Shown here in pieces: positions 25,257 through 33,871 of a DNA stretch of 64,000 bases; within the stretch, counting starts at the first letter, position 1; every line of letters starts with the position of its first letter. This stretch comes from Candidatus Electryonea clarkiae. Its GTDB lineage: Bacteria; Electryoneota; Electryoneia; Electryoneales; Electryoneaceae. The stretch spans positions 1 to 64,000 of the forward strand of contig JAVCCM010000021.1 in assembly GCA_030765455.1 (NCBI GenBank), in the 5' to 3' direction. Both the position numbers and the translations under genes were made by a program. The notes beneath the pieces were generated by a model, which did no database searches, was not told the DNA's origin, and saw only the letters and a program-made list of their open reading frames with translations.

Positions 25257-25871
25257 TTGGCGATTACTGGCATTTCATACCATCTTTTCAGGGTAATAAT
25301 TGCTATTTTTAATCCCGATGCTCATCGAAATATTGTTCAAAGCACCGATATGACCCATTATATCTTCTTTTTTTGCTATATACTTAGCACACTGGTAATT
25401 GCTTACTTTTTCTATAGTTTTTATAAATCAATTGATAAATACACTTTGAATAAACTTATCGGAGCATCTGTTGCATGTTTTGCTTCTTACCTGCTTGTTG
25501 CATTTACTTCACTGTCGTCATTCATCCTGAGCAAAGCTGGAATTAGTTTTCATTCCGGATTTACCCAATCATTTTTCGTATTCACAGCTGCTTTTCTTGT
25601 TGTTTCCCAGCTTGCGTTCTTCATTATTTTTCGTAAATTTTATCCTAGGGAAAACAGTTTTCTAAAACATGCTTCTACACTGGCGATTATTGGTATCTGC
25701 CTGTTATCAATTTCTGTTTTCTTACCACTAAATCAAAAAATATCGCCCGGCAATTTCCTCGAATTAACTGATAAGAATATCTTGAGTTCAATTCATCTAA
25801 TAACTCTTTTTGCATACGGTTCACTTTTAACATTTTTTATTGCGTTTTATAAACATTTGACTGACAGGTAA
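25257..25871 (+). CDS. Hypothetical polytopic membrane protein
   Basis: About 204 residues with roughly six hydrophobic helices and short loops (for example YIFFFCYILSTLVIAYFFYS and FVFTAAFLVVSQLAFFIIF). I do not recognise the family. The frame has no ATG; the TTG at 25257 is the first usual alternative start, but the good ribosome binding site GAAGGG at 25217-25222 is 35 bases upstream, in front of in-frame ATT/ATC codons that would add KLKYITIL-like sequence continuous with the first helix. The true start is thus uncertain. It follows the XRE-membrane pair by 68 bases on the same strand and may be the third gene of that operon. Confidence 0.6.
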   Translation: MAITGISYHLFRVIIAIFNPDAHRNIVQSTDMTHYIFFFCYILSTLVIAYFFYSFYKSIDKYTLNKLIGASVACFASYLLVAFTSLSSFILSKAGISFHSGFTQSFFVFTAAFLVVSQLAFFIIFRKFYPRENSFLKHASTLAIIGICLLSISVFLPLNQKISPGNFLELTDKNILSSIHLITLFAYGSLLTFFIAFYKHLTDR

Positions 25872-26187
25872 TCCTGCATACCAGATCCTATAACGGATAT
25901 ATGCCCGCTTGCTATTTATTAATGTAACTATAAAAAAATAATATGAGTATGTGACAGGGCAATAGCTTGGGTACTTGATTCTTTTGAGTATATTTAATAT
26001 ATTAGTTTAGCTGATCAGAGACAATCACCCCGAATTTAATCTCTGGATCAAAGAACGAATAACACATTTGCATCCCCTACTGTAATATCTTAACGGTATT
26101 ATGTCTTTGTGTGATATATAGAAGTGAACATAGTTTTAATCAACTATTTTCTCGTGCAAAGTCGCAAGGACTGAAACTGAGGATGAG
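25872..26187. other. A/T-rich intergenic region before a cargo gene
   Basis: 316 bases with no open frame of note, no strong hairpin terminator and no clear repeat. It presumably holds the promoter for the gene at 26188. Confidence 0.45.
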
Positions 26188-28497
26188 ATGATACGTCCAC
26201 TTAAAATTCTTTTTACAGCGTTACTATTCTCAAGCTGCGTCCAAGTTCTCAATGCGCAACCGAGAACGAAATGGTTCTTTACTGATTATATGTATCTTTC
26301 TGATCAGGAAATGACTCTTTTCAATGAAATTCTTTGGTTCTGGACTGCTGATAGTCTCGATGGTGATATTCACAGCAATAGTACTATTGCTATTGCTGGT
26401 AATTTTCGTTTTTACGGGGTTATTTCAACTTCACAAGACCGCTTCCGCCAAGGTGCCGGATACAATCCCTATTTTGCATATCCCCCAATTTTCAACTATC
26501 CTGAGATTCCTTTCCACCGCTTAAATGATGTTTTAGATCTATACGAAGATTACGCCAGGGATAACGAAACATTTTTCGGTGCTGAGGATAACTTGCAGGG
26601 ACGGCTAACCGGTACTGAAAACGGTTGGAATCTTGAGCGATGGGCTAACGGAATACCTTATGATTCATCGAGGTTGGATCATACAGTTAACATACCTTAT
26701 ACAAATGACTGGCAGGTTATTTTTCATGACGGTTCTCTTCAATTAAGAGGAAAAAATATCACCGGAAAAACTAAAATAGCTTCCACGGAAAATATTAAAC
26801 TGATTGATAACATACTGGTTGGAGATGCAGATACGTCTGACTGGTATGTCCCTACGGACAGCAGAAACTTTGTCAGCATATACTGTGATGGGAAAGTTGT
26901 GATTGCGGATAACTATGCTAATGGAAGAGGTAACGGTTTATATGATGGTGGAATAAACGATCATAGCCGTAAACATATTATAATCACTGCTGCGATCCAA
27001 GCGATGGATGAATCATTTACCTTTGAACATCAGAATGATGATTGGAGTACGTATATTTGGTGTGATCGGGATGGTGAACATGCAGGAGAACATGACGAGC
27101 GAGGTAATATCTACCTTTATGGTTCCTTGGTTCAAAAAAGACGCGGATTTATGCATCGGACTAATTGCGGAGGAACGGGATATGCCAAGCGATATAAATA
27201 TGATCCACGCTGGTATCAGAATCCACCCCTCGGTATTCCATCTTTTGTAGAAGAGAACAGTGAAGTCGTCTGGGAAGATACTATCATTGTAGTTAATTGG
27301 CATTTTCATGAACCAAGTTGGACAGATCTTGTTATCGGACCGGGGACAACTATCTATTTCGATGATGAGAGGAGATTCAACCTCGAAAGCATTCCTCAAT
27401 TGTCCATTAGCGGAGAAGTTGACAACCCTGTCCGACTGGAAGTCAGGGATAATGTGAACATTGGAATATTTAATGAATCGGTTGACACCACCTGGAATCA
27501 TTTCAGCGACGATGATACTTGGGAAAATGTTGAAATTATAATGAACGGAGGAGATCTGGTCTGTGCTTCGATGCTTGAAAATGTTAATATTACAGCAGAT
27601 AGCGCTGTCAATATAATCCAGAGGAGAGGAGCAGATACAGAAATTGCCGGTCTTAGAAATTGCGAATTACAGGGCAAGTTCAAGATTGAATCCGATGTTG
27701 AAGGTATAACTTCCTATGTAGTTGAAAACTGTAAATTAAATGGGGATTTCAGGATCAATTCGAATGACCATGATGTTGAGATGGATGTCAAACGGTCAAT
27801 AGTAGAGGGTAGGTTAAGTCTTTCAAATCCGGCTCATGTGATCAACTGTGTTTTCTATTCCGATGAACCTGAATCAATTCTCCTGATCACACATGGAATT
27901 TCGGAGGTAAAGAACAGCTTTTTTCATAGTACAGGTGATGATATTTATGCCTTGGTAGGTTCACAACAAACGTCCGTAACCTATAGTGGAAGCGTGGATG
28001 GAATGTATATGGTCGGCAATGTTGATAATGGCGATGGCTTTTTTACGGCTGATCCCAGGTTTGTTAACGCGGAAGAGAGTAACTTTCATCTGCAGGAGAA
28101 CAGTCCGCTAATTGACGCAGGAGATCCAGATTCACCACGTGATCCTGACGGGACAATCGCTGATGTTGGAGTGTATCCGTATTATCAAGATATCCTGGGA
28201 GTGAAGAATATTGATATTAATAAAATCTTTCCGTCAGAATTTAAAGTTGCAGGTCCATTTCCTAATCCTTTCAATTTAACAAGTAGTATAAATGTTGAAT
28301 TGCCTGAGCTTTCAAATATTTCAATCGATTTATTCAACCTGATAGGACAACATGTTAGCCGGTTGCATGTCCTGGAATATGAGGCAGGGAGCCATGATAT
28401 CATTTTGGATTTTAATGATGTCGCTACCGGGATGTACCTGGTGAAAGTATCCACATCAGTAGAAACAAGGATTGTAAAAGCGGTATTAATAAAATGA
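26188..28497 (+). CDS. Secreted T9SS cargo protein with beta-helix-like region
   Basis: 769 residues: signal peptide about 1-24 (ILFTALLFSSCVQVLNAQ), an N-terminal region with DSLDGDIHSNSTIAIAGNF that resembles segments in DUF4900-type and pilus-associated proteins, a central part (about 380-670) of short repeated strands with turn Asn/Gly residues as in right-handed parallel beta-helices, a NSPLIDAGDPDSPRDPDG motif typical of FCB beta-helix proteins, and a C-terminal sorting domain (FPNPFNLTSSINVELPELS). Its tail (MYLVKVSTSVETRIVKAVLIK) differs from the PGKMDEVRK tails further on. Probably surface-exposed; ligand or activity unknown. Ribosome binding site CTGAGGA. Confidence 0.82.
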   Translation: MIRPLKILFTALLFSSCVQVLNAQPRTKWFFTDYMYLSDQEMTLFNEILWFWTADSLDGDIHSNSTIAIAGNFRFYGVISTSQDRFRQGAGYNPYFAYPPIFNYPEIPFHRLNDVLDLYEDYARDNETFFGAEDNLQGRLTGTENGWNLERWANGIPYDSSRLDHTVNIPYTNDWQVIFHDGSLQLRGKNITGKTKIASTENIKLIDNILVGDADTSDWYVPTDSRNFVSIYCDGKVVIADNYANGRGNGLYDGGINDHSRKHIIITAAIQAMDESFTFEHQNDDWSTYIWCDRDGEHAGEHDERGNIYLYGSLVQKRRGFMHRTNCGGTGYAKRYKYDPRWYQNPPLGIPSFVEENSEVVWEDTIIVVNWHFHEPSWTDLVIGPGTTIYFDDERRFNLESIPQLSISGEVDNPVRLEVRDNVNIGIFNESVDTTWNHFSDDDTWENVEIIMNGGDLVCASMLENVNITADSAVNIIQRRGADTEIAGLRNCELQGKFKIESDVEGITSYVVENCKLNGDFRINSNDHDVEMDVKRSIVEGRLSLSNPAHVINCVFYSDEPESILLITHGISEVKNSFFHSTGDDIYALVGSQQTSVTYSGSVDGMYMVGNVDNGDGFFTADPRFVNAEESNFHLQENSPLIDAGDPDSPRDPDGTIADVGVYPYYQDILGVKNIDINKIFPSEFKVAGPFPNPFNLTSSINVELPELSNISIDLFNLIGQHVSRLHVLEYEAGSHDIILDFNDVATGMYLVKVSTSVETRIVKAVLIK

Positions 28498-28570
28498 TGT
28501 GAGTCAGAATCAATAATTCTCTAAATGAGTATATTATTTGTAACCAGAGAAATCGAATTGATGGATGCTG

Positions 28571-29716
28571 CTATAGATTGAGAAATAATCTTTCCCACTG
28601 CTGAATAATATTTTGTGCATCGAATTTTGATTTCACAAGCTGATAACCGGTCATTCCAAATTTGAGTCTTGCTCTTTCAGGCATATTCCATATTTGATTC
28701 ATTACTTCAGCCAATAATTTGATATTAGACTTTTCAACAATCAATCCACTTTCTCCATGCAGAACAATCTCTGAAACTCCCTCAGCATTTGTTGCTGCTA
28801 CAGGGAGTGATGCTGCATGAGCTTCAAGTAATACATTTGGAAAGCCTTCCGAGGTAGAGGAAAGAACGAATGCGTCTGCCGTGCAAAGCAATTCGGGGAT
28901 ATCGTCCCTTTTACCGAGAAACTTAACCTTGTTTTCTAATCCAAGCTTATCAGCAGTATTTTCAAGTTCATTTCGTAGAGGTCCTTCCCCGGCAATTAAT
29001 AATCTTGCATTGGAAGCAACTGACAGGTGCTGTTTGAAAGAATGTAAGAGAGTATTATGATCCTTTTTCGGCTCCAACCGCGTGACATTCAGCCAGACAA
29101 AATCGTTTTCTTCAATTTTAAGTTGGTTGTGTAATGCTCTTTTTGCATTGGCCTTTCGGTCATATTTCTCTATCCGAATTCCATTCGGGATAACGGTTAG
29201 TCGTGATTTCTTGACCATCCTTTGCGCAACAACAATTTCAGCGAGTGAATGGGAAGGTACTACACACATATCGCTCAGATGGTCTGTTAATCCAACAATC
29301 AGTTCCCTGGCTTTGGTTCTGACTCTTCCAACCCCCCAGTATTTCTCACCATATCTTTCTCCCCTGATCGAACAGATTATTCTCGGTACGCCTGTTAATC
29401 TCCCTGTTATCCTGCCGAGTAATATTGCGTGGAACATAAAACAAAGGAGGATATGTGGCTGGAATGATTTCAGCAGTTTAATCATTCTAAAGAACATACG
29501 GAGATCAGGCATACCCCGGGGAATGTCAAGGCTTATTACATCAACACCGGCATCGGATAATTCTGTTAGAAATTCGATCGGCGGGATTATTGAAACAAGC
29601 ATTACTTTCCAGCCTGTCTCTTTTAATCCCACTGCCAATTGAACAAGCTGCTTTTCAGCGCCACCCTTGTTTAATCCTGATATTAACATACAGATACGTT
29701 TAGATGAGCTCTGCAC
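28571..29716 (-). CDS. Glycosyltransferase family 4 (GT-B) enzyme
   Basis: 381 residues, GTG start at 29716 preceded by AGGAAAG. N-terminal acceptor domain has ISGLNKGGAEKQLVQLAVGL, the GGAE motif of these enzymes; the C-terminal domain has the donor-binding EGFPNVLLEAHAASLPVAAT (E-x7-E motif) and GVSEIVLHGESGLIVE. It would move a sugar from a nucleotide donor to a growing glycan on the inner face of the membrane. It is the last gene of a four-gene minus-strand cluster with a flippase, an ATP-grasp enzyme and an O-antigen ligase-like protein, which points to surface polysaccharide. Sugar specificity is unknown. Confidence 0.92.
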   Translation of the reverse strand: MQSSSKRICMLISGLNKGGAEKQLVQLAVGLKETGWKVMLVSIIPPIEFLTELSDAGVDVISLDIPRGMPDLRMFFRMIKLLKSFQPHILLCFMFHAILLGRITGRLTGVPRIICSIRGERYGEKYWGVGRVRTKARELIVGLTDHLSDMCVVPSHSLAEIVVAQRMVKKSRLTVIPNGIRIEKYDRKANAKRALHNQLKIEENDFVWLNVTRLEPKKDHNTLLHSFKQHLSVASNARLLIAGEGPLRNELENTADKLGLENKVKFLGKRDDIPELLCTADAFVLSSTSEGFPNVLLEAHAASLPVAATNAEGVSEIVLHGESGLIVEKSNIKLLAEVMNQIWNMPERARLKFGMTGYQLVKSKFDAQNIIQQWERLFLNL

Positions 29717-29826
29717 TATCTTTCCTGTTTCTTGATGCTTTCATGTTCAAATCCCTTCGGGGAAGGGTTCAATTACACATAATAAATTGCATTTAACTAA
29801 CACTATATGCTATGTAATTATGATAT

Positions 29827-31269
29827 TTATTGAGTCAGTTTTAACTTCAAGCGTTGGATTACTCTGGTCAAGAGTTCACGGCTTCCAAGAATATTAAGAA
29901 TAAGCGCGACAGATAATCCGCCCAATGCAGCGAGCATAACCCTCACCAGCAGAAATGTAGTTCCATGCCACGAGGAAGTAATAATTAATACCAGGCACCA
30001 CCCGCCAACTGCAATACACGTTTTTATCGTATCCCACAGGGGCAGGGGAATGGGGAATATTCTTGTTCCAACAATTATAGTGATAATCAGCGCAAGAAAA
30101 TATGAGATAGATCCAGCATAAACAACGCCCATCACACCAATTACGGGTATCCATATCAGATTCAAAATAATATTTAAAATAACCGGTCCAACCATTACCC
30201 AGATCTGAACAACAGTTCTCTCTCCGAGTTGAAAAGCATAATTAAAATAGAATGTTCTTATTCCCGACAGGAATATTGCAGCAGCAGCCCAGGGAATCAG
30301 CATGGCTCCAGTTTTCCGGAAAGATTCACCAAGCATCAGGTTAGCAAATTCTGTTGGGAGCAGCACGAATGTCAGGGTTGTGGCAAGTGAAATGCCGAAT
30401 ATAACAATAAAATATTCATGGAGTTGTGATTTTGCTTTCTCGATACCCTCTGATTCGAGAGCCTTGACTATCAGTGGGTATCCTGCCAGGTTAATGACAG
30501 CCATCAATGCGACAAGTGCTCGATAAACCAGGTCATACCCGGCGCCAAATAGCCCGGCAGCCTCCGGTCCGGACAGTAACCCAAGCATTAATTTCCCTGA
30601 TGCATTTATGACAAAAGCCAATGCTATACCTATTCCCAATGGCAAGCCAAAACGATATAATTTTATTATCAGCTCTCTATTATATCTCAGCGGATTTGAT
30701 CCGCGCCATAATCTATAATTTAGCAGTAATGTAGGAAGAATACGCCCAAGCATATACCCTGTCAATAATCCCGCTGCACCCCATCCCAGCTTCACAAATA
30801 CAATGGCGAACAGGAACGAAAAAACTGCTCGTAATATGTCCAGTAGTCCAAAGCGAAACGGCAATAAGGCGGCGCGGACTCGCTGCAAGTTCAGTTCGAA
30901 CCAGCCATTAGCTGCGAAATACAGGAATCCAATAAAAAACAGGGGAAGAGGGACAGTTTCATAATAAAAGGCACATCCCAAAGCAGTGGCAATCAAAGCT
31001 GCGATCAAGGCAGTCAGGTATGTTGCAAATATTGTCGAATAAAAAACGTTTGTTTTTGACTCATATTCAGCAGCGTATCGCATTAATGACAGGTAAAGCC
31101 ATTGCACCAGGAAAGCATCCATCAGGTCTGCTGCGCCAATCAGCAGTACAAAAATACCGTATTCTTCCGGAAGCATTATCCTTGTGAATACAGCAAGAGA
31201 TACGATACTTACTATTGCGGGGATTATTCTTGCACCGAGGTAAATTGTACTGTGTTTTATTAATAGCAT
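29827..31269 (-). CDS. Wzx-like polysaccharide flippase
   Basis: 480 residues with about 12-14 membrane helices, starting MLLIKHSTIYLGARIIPAIV. FTRIMLPEEYGIFVLL matches the oligosaccharide flippase (PF01943/MATE-like) N-terminus, in which the 'EYG' follows helix 1. It should carry lipid-linked sugar units across the inner membrane. It sits between the glycosyltransferase and the ATP-grasp gene in one orientation with gaps of 110 and 84 bases, consistent with one transcription unit. The start ATG at 31269 has only a weak AGGAT upstream. Confidence 0.9.
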   Translation of the reverse strand: MLLIKHSTIYLGARIIPAIVSIVSLAVFTRIMLPEEYGIFVLLIGAADLMDAFLVQWLYLSLMRYAAEYESKTNVFYSTIFATYLTALIAALIATALGCAFYYETVPLPLFFIGFLYFAANGWFELNLQRVRAALLPFRFGLLDILRAVFSFLFAIVFVKLGWGAAGLLTGYMLGRILPTLLLNYRLWRGSNPLRYNRELIIKLYRFGLPLGIGIALAFVINASGKLMLGLLSGPEAAGLFGAGYDLVYRALVALMAVINLAGYPLIVKALESEGIEKAKSQLHEYFIVIFGISLATTLTFVLLPTEFANLMLGESFRKTGAMLIPWAAAAIFLSGIRTFYFNYAFQLGERTVVQIWVMVGPVILNIILNLIWIPVIGVMGVVYAGSISYFLALIITIIVGTRIFPIPLPLWDTIKTCIAVGGWCLVLIITSSWHGTTFLLVRVMLAALGGLSVALILNILGSRELLTRVIQRLKLKLTQ

Positions 31270-31353
31270 TCAATAATATCCTGATTATTTCCTGGCTTTG
31301 ATATAGACAAATTTCTTGATGATTTAGATTTTTCGATTATTATATTCTTAATA

Positions 31354-32394
31354 TCAGCTACTACCGATCTCGGTAAGCAAATCATCTAAAATAGCATCTT
31401 GTGGATATAGTTGTTCTTCTATCCAATCAAGATTCTTGTCCCAATGTCCGGGGCAATTATAGACAGCATCTGCAGAAAAAGCATAACTGATTTCCAGGAG
31501 GACAGGATCATCTTGTGGATCGTGAATAAAATCGAAAGCCAGGCTCTGAGTTTTTAATTTACTGGCAATATCAAAGGCAATTTCAATACATCTTTTGCTC
31601 ACATTGTTCGGGGTGTAATCCAACTCTCCGCTTCCTGATGCTCTCCAGTCATTTGATCGAACTCGACGGCAGAACCCAAATGCACGATTACCGATAATTG
31701 TAATTCTTGTATCATGCTTGTTGCCGGGGATGAAATCCTGAATGTAAAAGTATCCTCTTTCCCTCGGGGACAGATCTCTTTGTGTTTTCAGGTTTTTCAA
31801 TCCCGTAGGGATTTTTTTCAGGAAATTTAACGTACCTCCCGGACTGATCATTTTCCTGAGTTTTACTTTCACATCACCAAGAGCGCGCTCAACCGGGACA
31901 AATCCTTCTCCAAATGCTTTCATGCAAAACTGTTCAGCCTCACGGGCATCGTGTATTTTCCAGACCTGATTTGAGCCTGCTCCTTTTCTCAGCTTAAAAA
32001 CTTTTGGGAAATGAGCATTTTGTATCCATTCCAAGGTATCATTCTTGTTGAAAAATACCCTTGTTTTCACAAGAGGTGCTCCAATCGCCTCAAGCAGGAA
32101 TTTCTGAGCGACCTTGTCATCATAGTGCCAGCATGTGGCGGTATTTGGAAAAACGCAAACTCCCGTTGCTTCCAGCGCAGCAAGGATTGATCCGGCGAAT
32201 AATGTCTCATGCGGGAAACGATATACCCAGTGCCATAGAAATCCATCTATATCCTGGATATCGTCAATAATATTGGTATTTAAAGCATTTACCTGTTTGA
32301 ACGGAATTTTTCTTTGAAGACAGGTTTCCATCCATCTATCCGAGAAACTTCCGCCCCTATGATGTATTGCGAGTTTTAGTTTTGCAGTATTCAT
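31354..32394 (-). CDS. ATP-grasp enzyme in the polysaccharide cluster
   Basis: 346 residues. The central part (about 90-320) looks like an ATP-grasp fold: a nucleotide-binding strand VFKLRKGAGSNQVWK, an arginine-bearing strand HDTRITIIGNRAFGF, and the metal-binding end FDFIHDPQDDPVLLEISY with Asp and Glu. ATP-grasp ligases join a carboxylate to an amine or similar group through an acyl phosphate. In glycan clusters related proteins attach amino acids or make other decorations, and that is my inference here. It is tightly placed between the flippase and the O-antigen ligase-like gene. Substrate unknown. Confidence 0.78.
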   Translation of the reverse strand: MNTAKLKLAIHHRGGSFSDRWMETCLQRKIPFKQVNALNTNIIDDIQDIDGFLWHWVYRFPHETLFAGSILAALEATGVCVFPNTATCWHYDDKVAQKFLLEAIGAPLVKTRVFFNKNDTLEWIQNAHFPKVFKLRKGAGSNQVWKIHDAREAEQFCMKAFGEGFVPVERALGDVKVKLRKMISPGGTLNFLKKIPTGLKNLKTQRDLSPRERGYFYIQDFIPGNKHDTRITIIGNRAFGFCRRVRSNDWRASGSGELDYTPNNVSKRCIEIAFDIASKLKTQSLAFDFIHDPQDDPVLLEISYAFSADAVYNCPGHWDKNLDWIEEQLYPQDAILDDLLTEIGSS

Positions 32395-32443
32395 AATTGT
32401 ATTTCAGATATGTTGAGTGACAACATTAATCTATTGAAGATTA

Positions 32444-33700
32444 TCACTTGTCACTTTCTCTTATAACACTGTTTTCAGCAAGTATTCCTCGTGCGGCTAA
32501 TCCTAATCCAAGAATTAATCCAACAGTCAGCCCGTTTTTTCCGTCACCCAGGTGGCATTGTGTCAGGGAGAAGACAGCAAATCCTGCGAGGCTGATAAGA
32601 GCGCCAAGGTATATATCCCTGAAAAATGTTTTTTCAGTCCATTTCTTCAGGTCCCGAATCCCCTGCAAGAAAAGGAGGAACAAAACACTGTACCAGGCGA
32701 TAAACCCGGGAAGTCCGGTTGTAGCCCATATCTGCATTGGATCGCTATGAGCACTCGATTTTGACCACCAGTCCCTTTCAGGCAGGTAATCATCCACGTG
32801 TCTTCCCCAGTTGCCCGGTCCAACGCCGAGAAGCAGGTGATCTTTCCCCATTTCCCAAGCGGCATTCCAATAATAGAGACGATCTGTTTCACGATTGGTC
32901 TTGAAATGAATTGTTTTATCTACCTGATCACGAAAGTCATTTGAAAATATTGCGAGTAGGGAGACTATCACTATACCGCTAAGAATAAATCCCAATGCCG
33001 TTTTCCAGCTTCTTGCGAGAAAGAAAACAAACAAACCTGCACCGATACCCATCCACGGACTGCGCTTCAAGAGAAGAACGACTGAAAGAAGAATGATTAT
33101 CAGGGCGATCCAGCGCAAAACAGCCTGCTTTCCTTTTGATTTCCAGACAATCGGAATACAAAACAGGAAAATCATCATTTGAATTGCAGCATATACCATT
33201 TTCATTTCACGAAAACCGGTAGCTCCATACATTTGCAAATCAGCAATTTCTTTTATGGGGTTCAACCTCTGCCCATAAACCGGATCAATTCCTGAGAATG
33301 TCTGGAAGATGCCATATAGTCCACCAATTACACCGGCGATGAGCAGTGCAGAAAATCCAGATTTCAGAATTTTTTTATTACGGCAGAGGTGCTGGACAGC
33401 GAGCAGTCCGGTAAAAGGTAAAGCGTAATAACGAAAAATCATACTTGTTGATCTTGATGGATCATCGCTGAACAGGGCAGAAATTAATTGTAATATAAAT
33501 ACTGCAGCGAGAGGATAAATCGCCGGATGTATTTTTGGGATTGGGATAAGATGTTTTTTTATAGTGTATAATGCAATTAAACCACCAATTGCAGCAAAAA
33601 CCTGTGCGAAGAATATTCCGGCTTCAAGACTGATTGCAAATGCAAAAAACCAACCAATTATGATTGTTTGTAGAGAAGGTGTAGCGGTATATTTCTGCAT
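32444..33700 (-). CDS. O-antigen ligase/polymerase family membrane protein (Wzy/WaaL-like)
   Basis: 418 residues from the ATG at 33700 (a TTG lies one codon earlier). About ten to twelve membrane helices and a large periplasmic loop with GVGPGNWGRHVDDYLPERD and SSAHSDPMQIWATTGLPGFI, the GxGxG...AHSxxxxxxxxxGxxG signature of Wzy_C/O-antigen ligase proteins with the key His. It either polymerises repeat units or ligates glycan to lipid A core; the sequence cannot decide. It is the first gene of the four-gene cluster, divergent from the transglutaminase gene across 171 bases that should hold both promoters. Confidence 0.88.
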   Translation of the reverse strand: MQKYTATPSLQTIIIGWFFAFAISLEAGIFFAQVFAAIGGLIALYTIKKHLIPIPKIHPAIYPLAAVFILQLISALFSDDPSRSTSMIFRYYALPFTGLLAVQHLCRNKKILKSGFSALLIAGVIGGLYGIFQTFSGIDPVYGQRLNPIKEIADLQMYGATGFREMKMVYAAIQMMIFLFCIPIVWKSKGKQAVLRWIALIIILLSVVLLLKRSPWMGIGAGLFVFFLARSWKTALGFILSGIVIVSLLAIFSNDFRDQVDKTIHFKTNRETDRLYYWNAAWEMGKDHLLLGVGPGNWGRHVDDYLPERDWWSKSSAHSDPMQIWATTGLPGFIAWYSVLFLLFLQGIRDLKKWTEKTFFRDIYLGALISLAGFAVFSLTQCHLGDGKNGLTVGLILGLGLAARGILAENSVIRESDK

Positions 33701-33871
33701 CAAAGATTTCTCAGCATTAATTATAAGTCCGCAGGTTTACTTGCGAAAGACGGAAAGTACGAAAGTATCTACGGTAGTGAAACAAGCACCTTGAAGAAAT
33801 GGTTATCAATAAATAGATTGGTTTCACTAAAACACGAAGTTTTTTATTTTGGATATACATCGGAGTTGATC

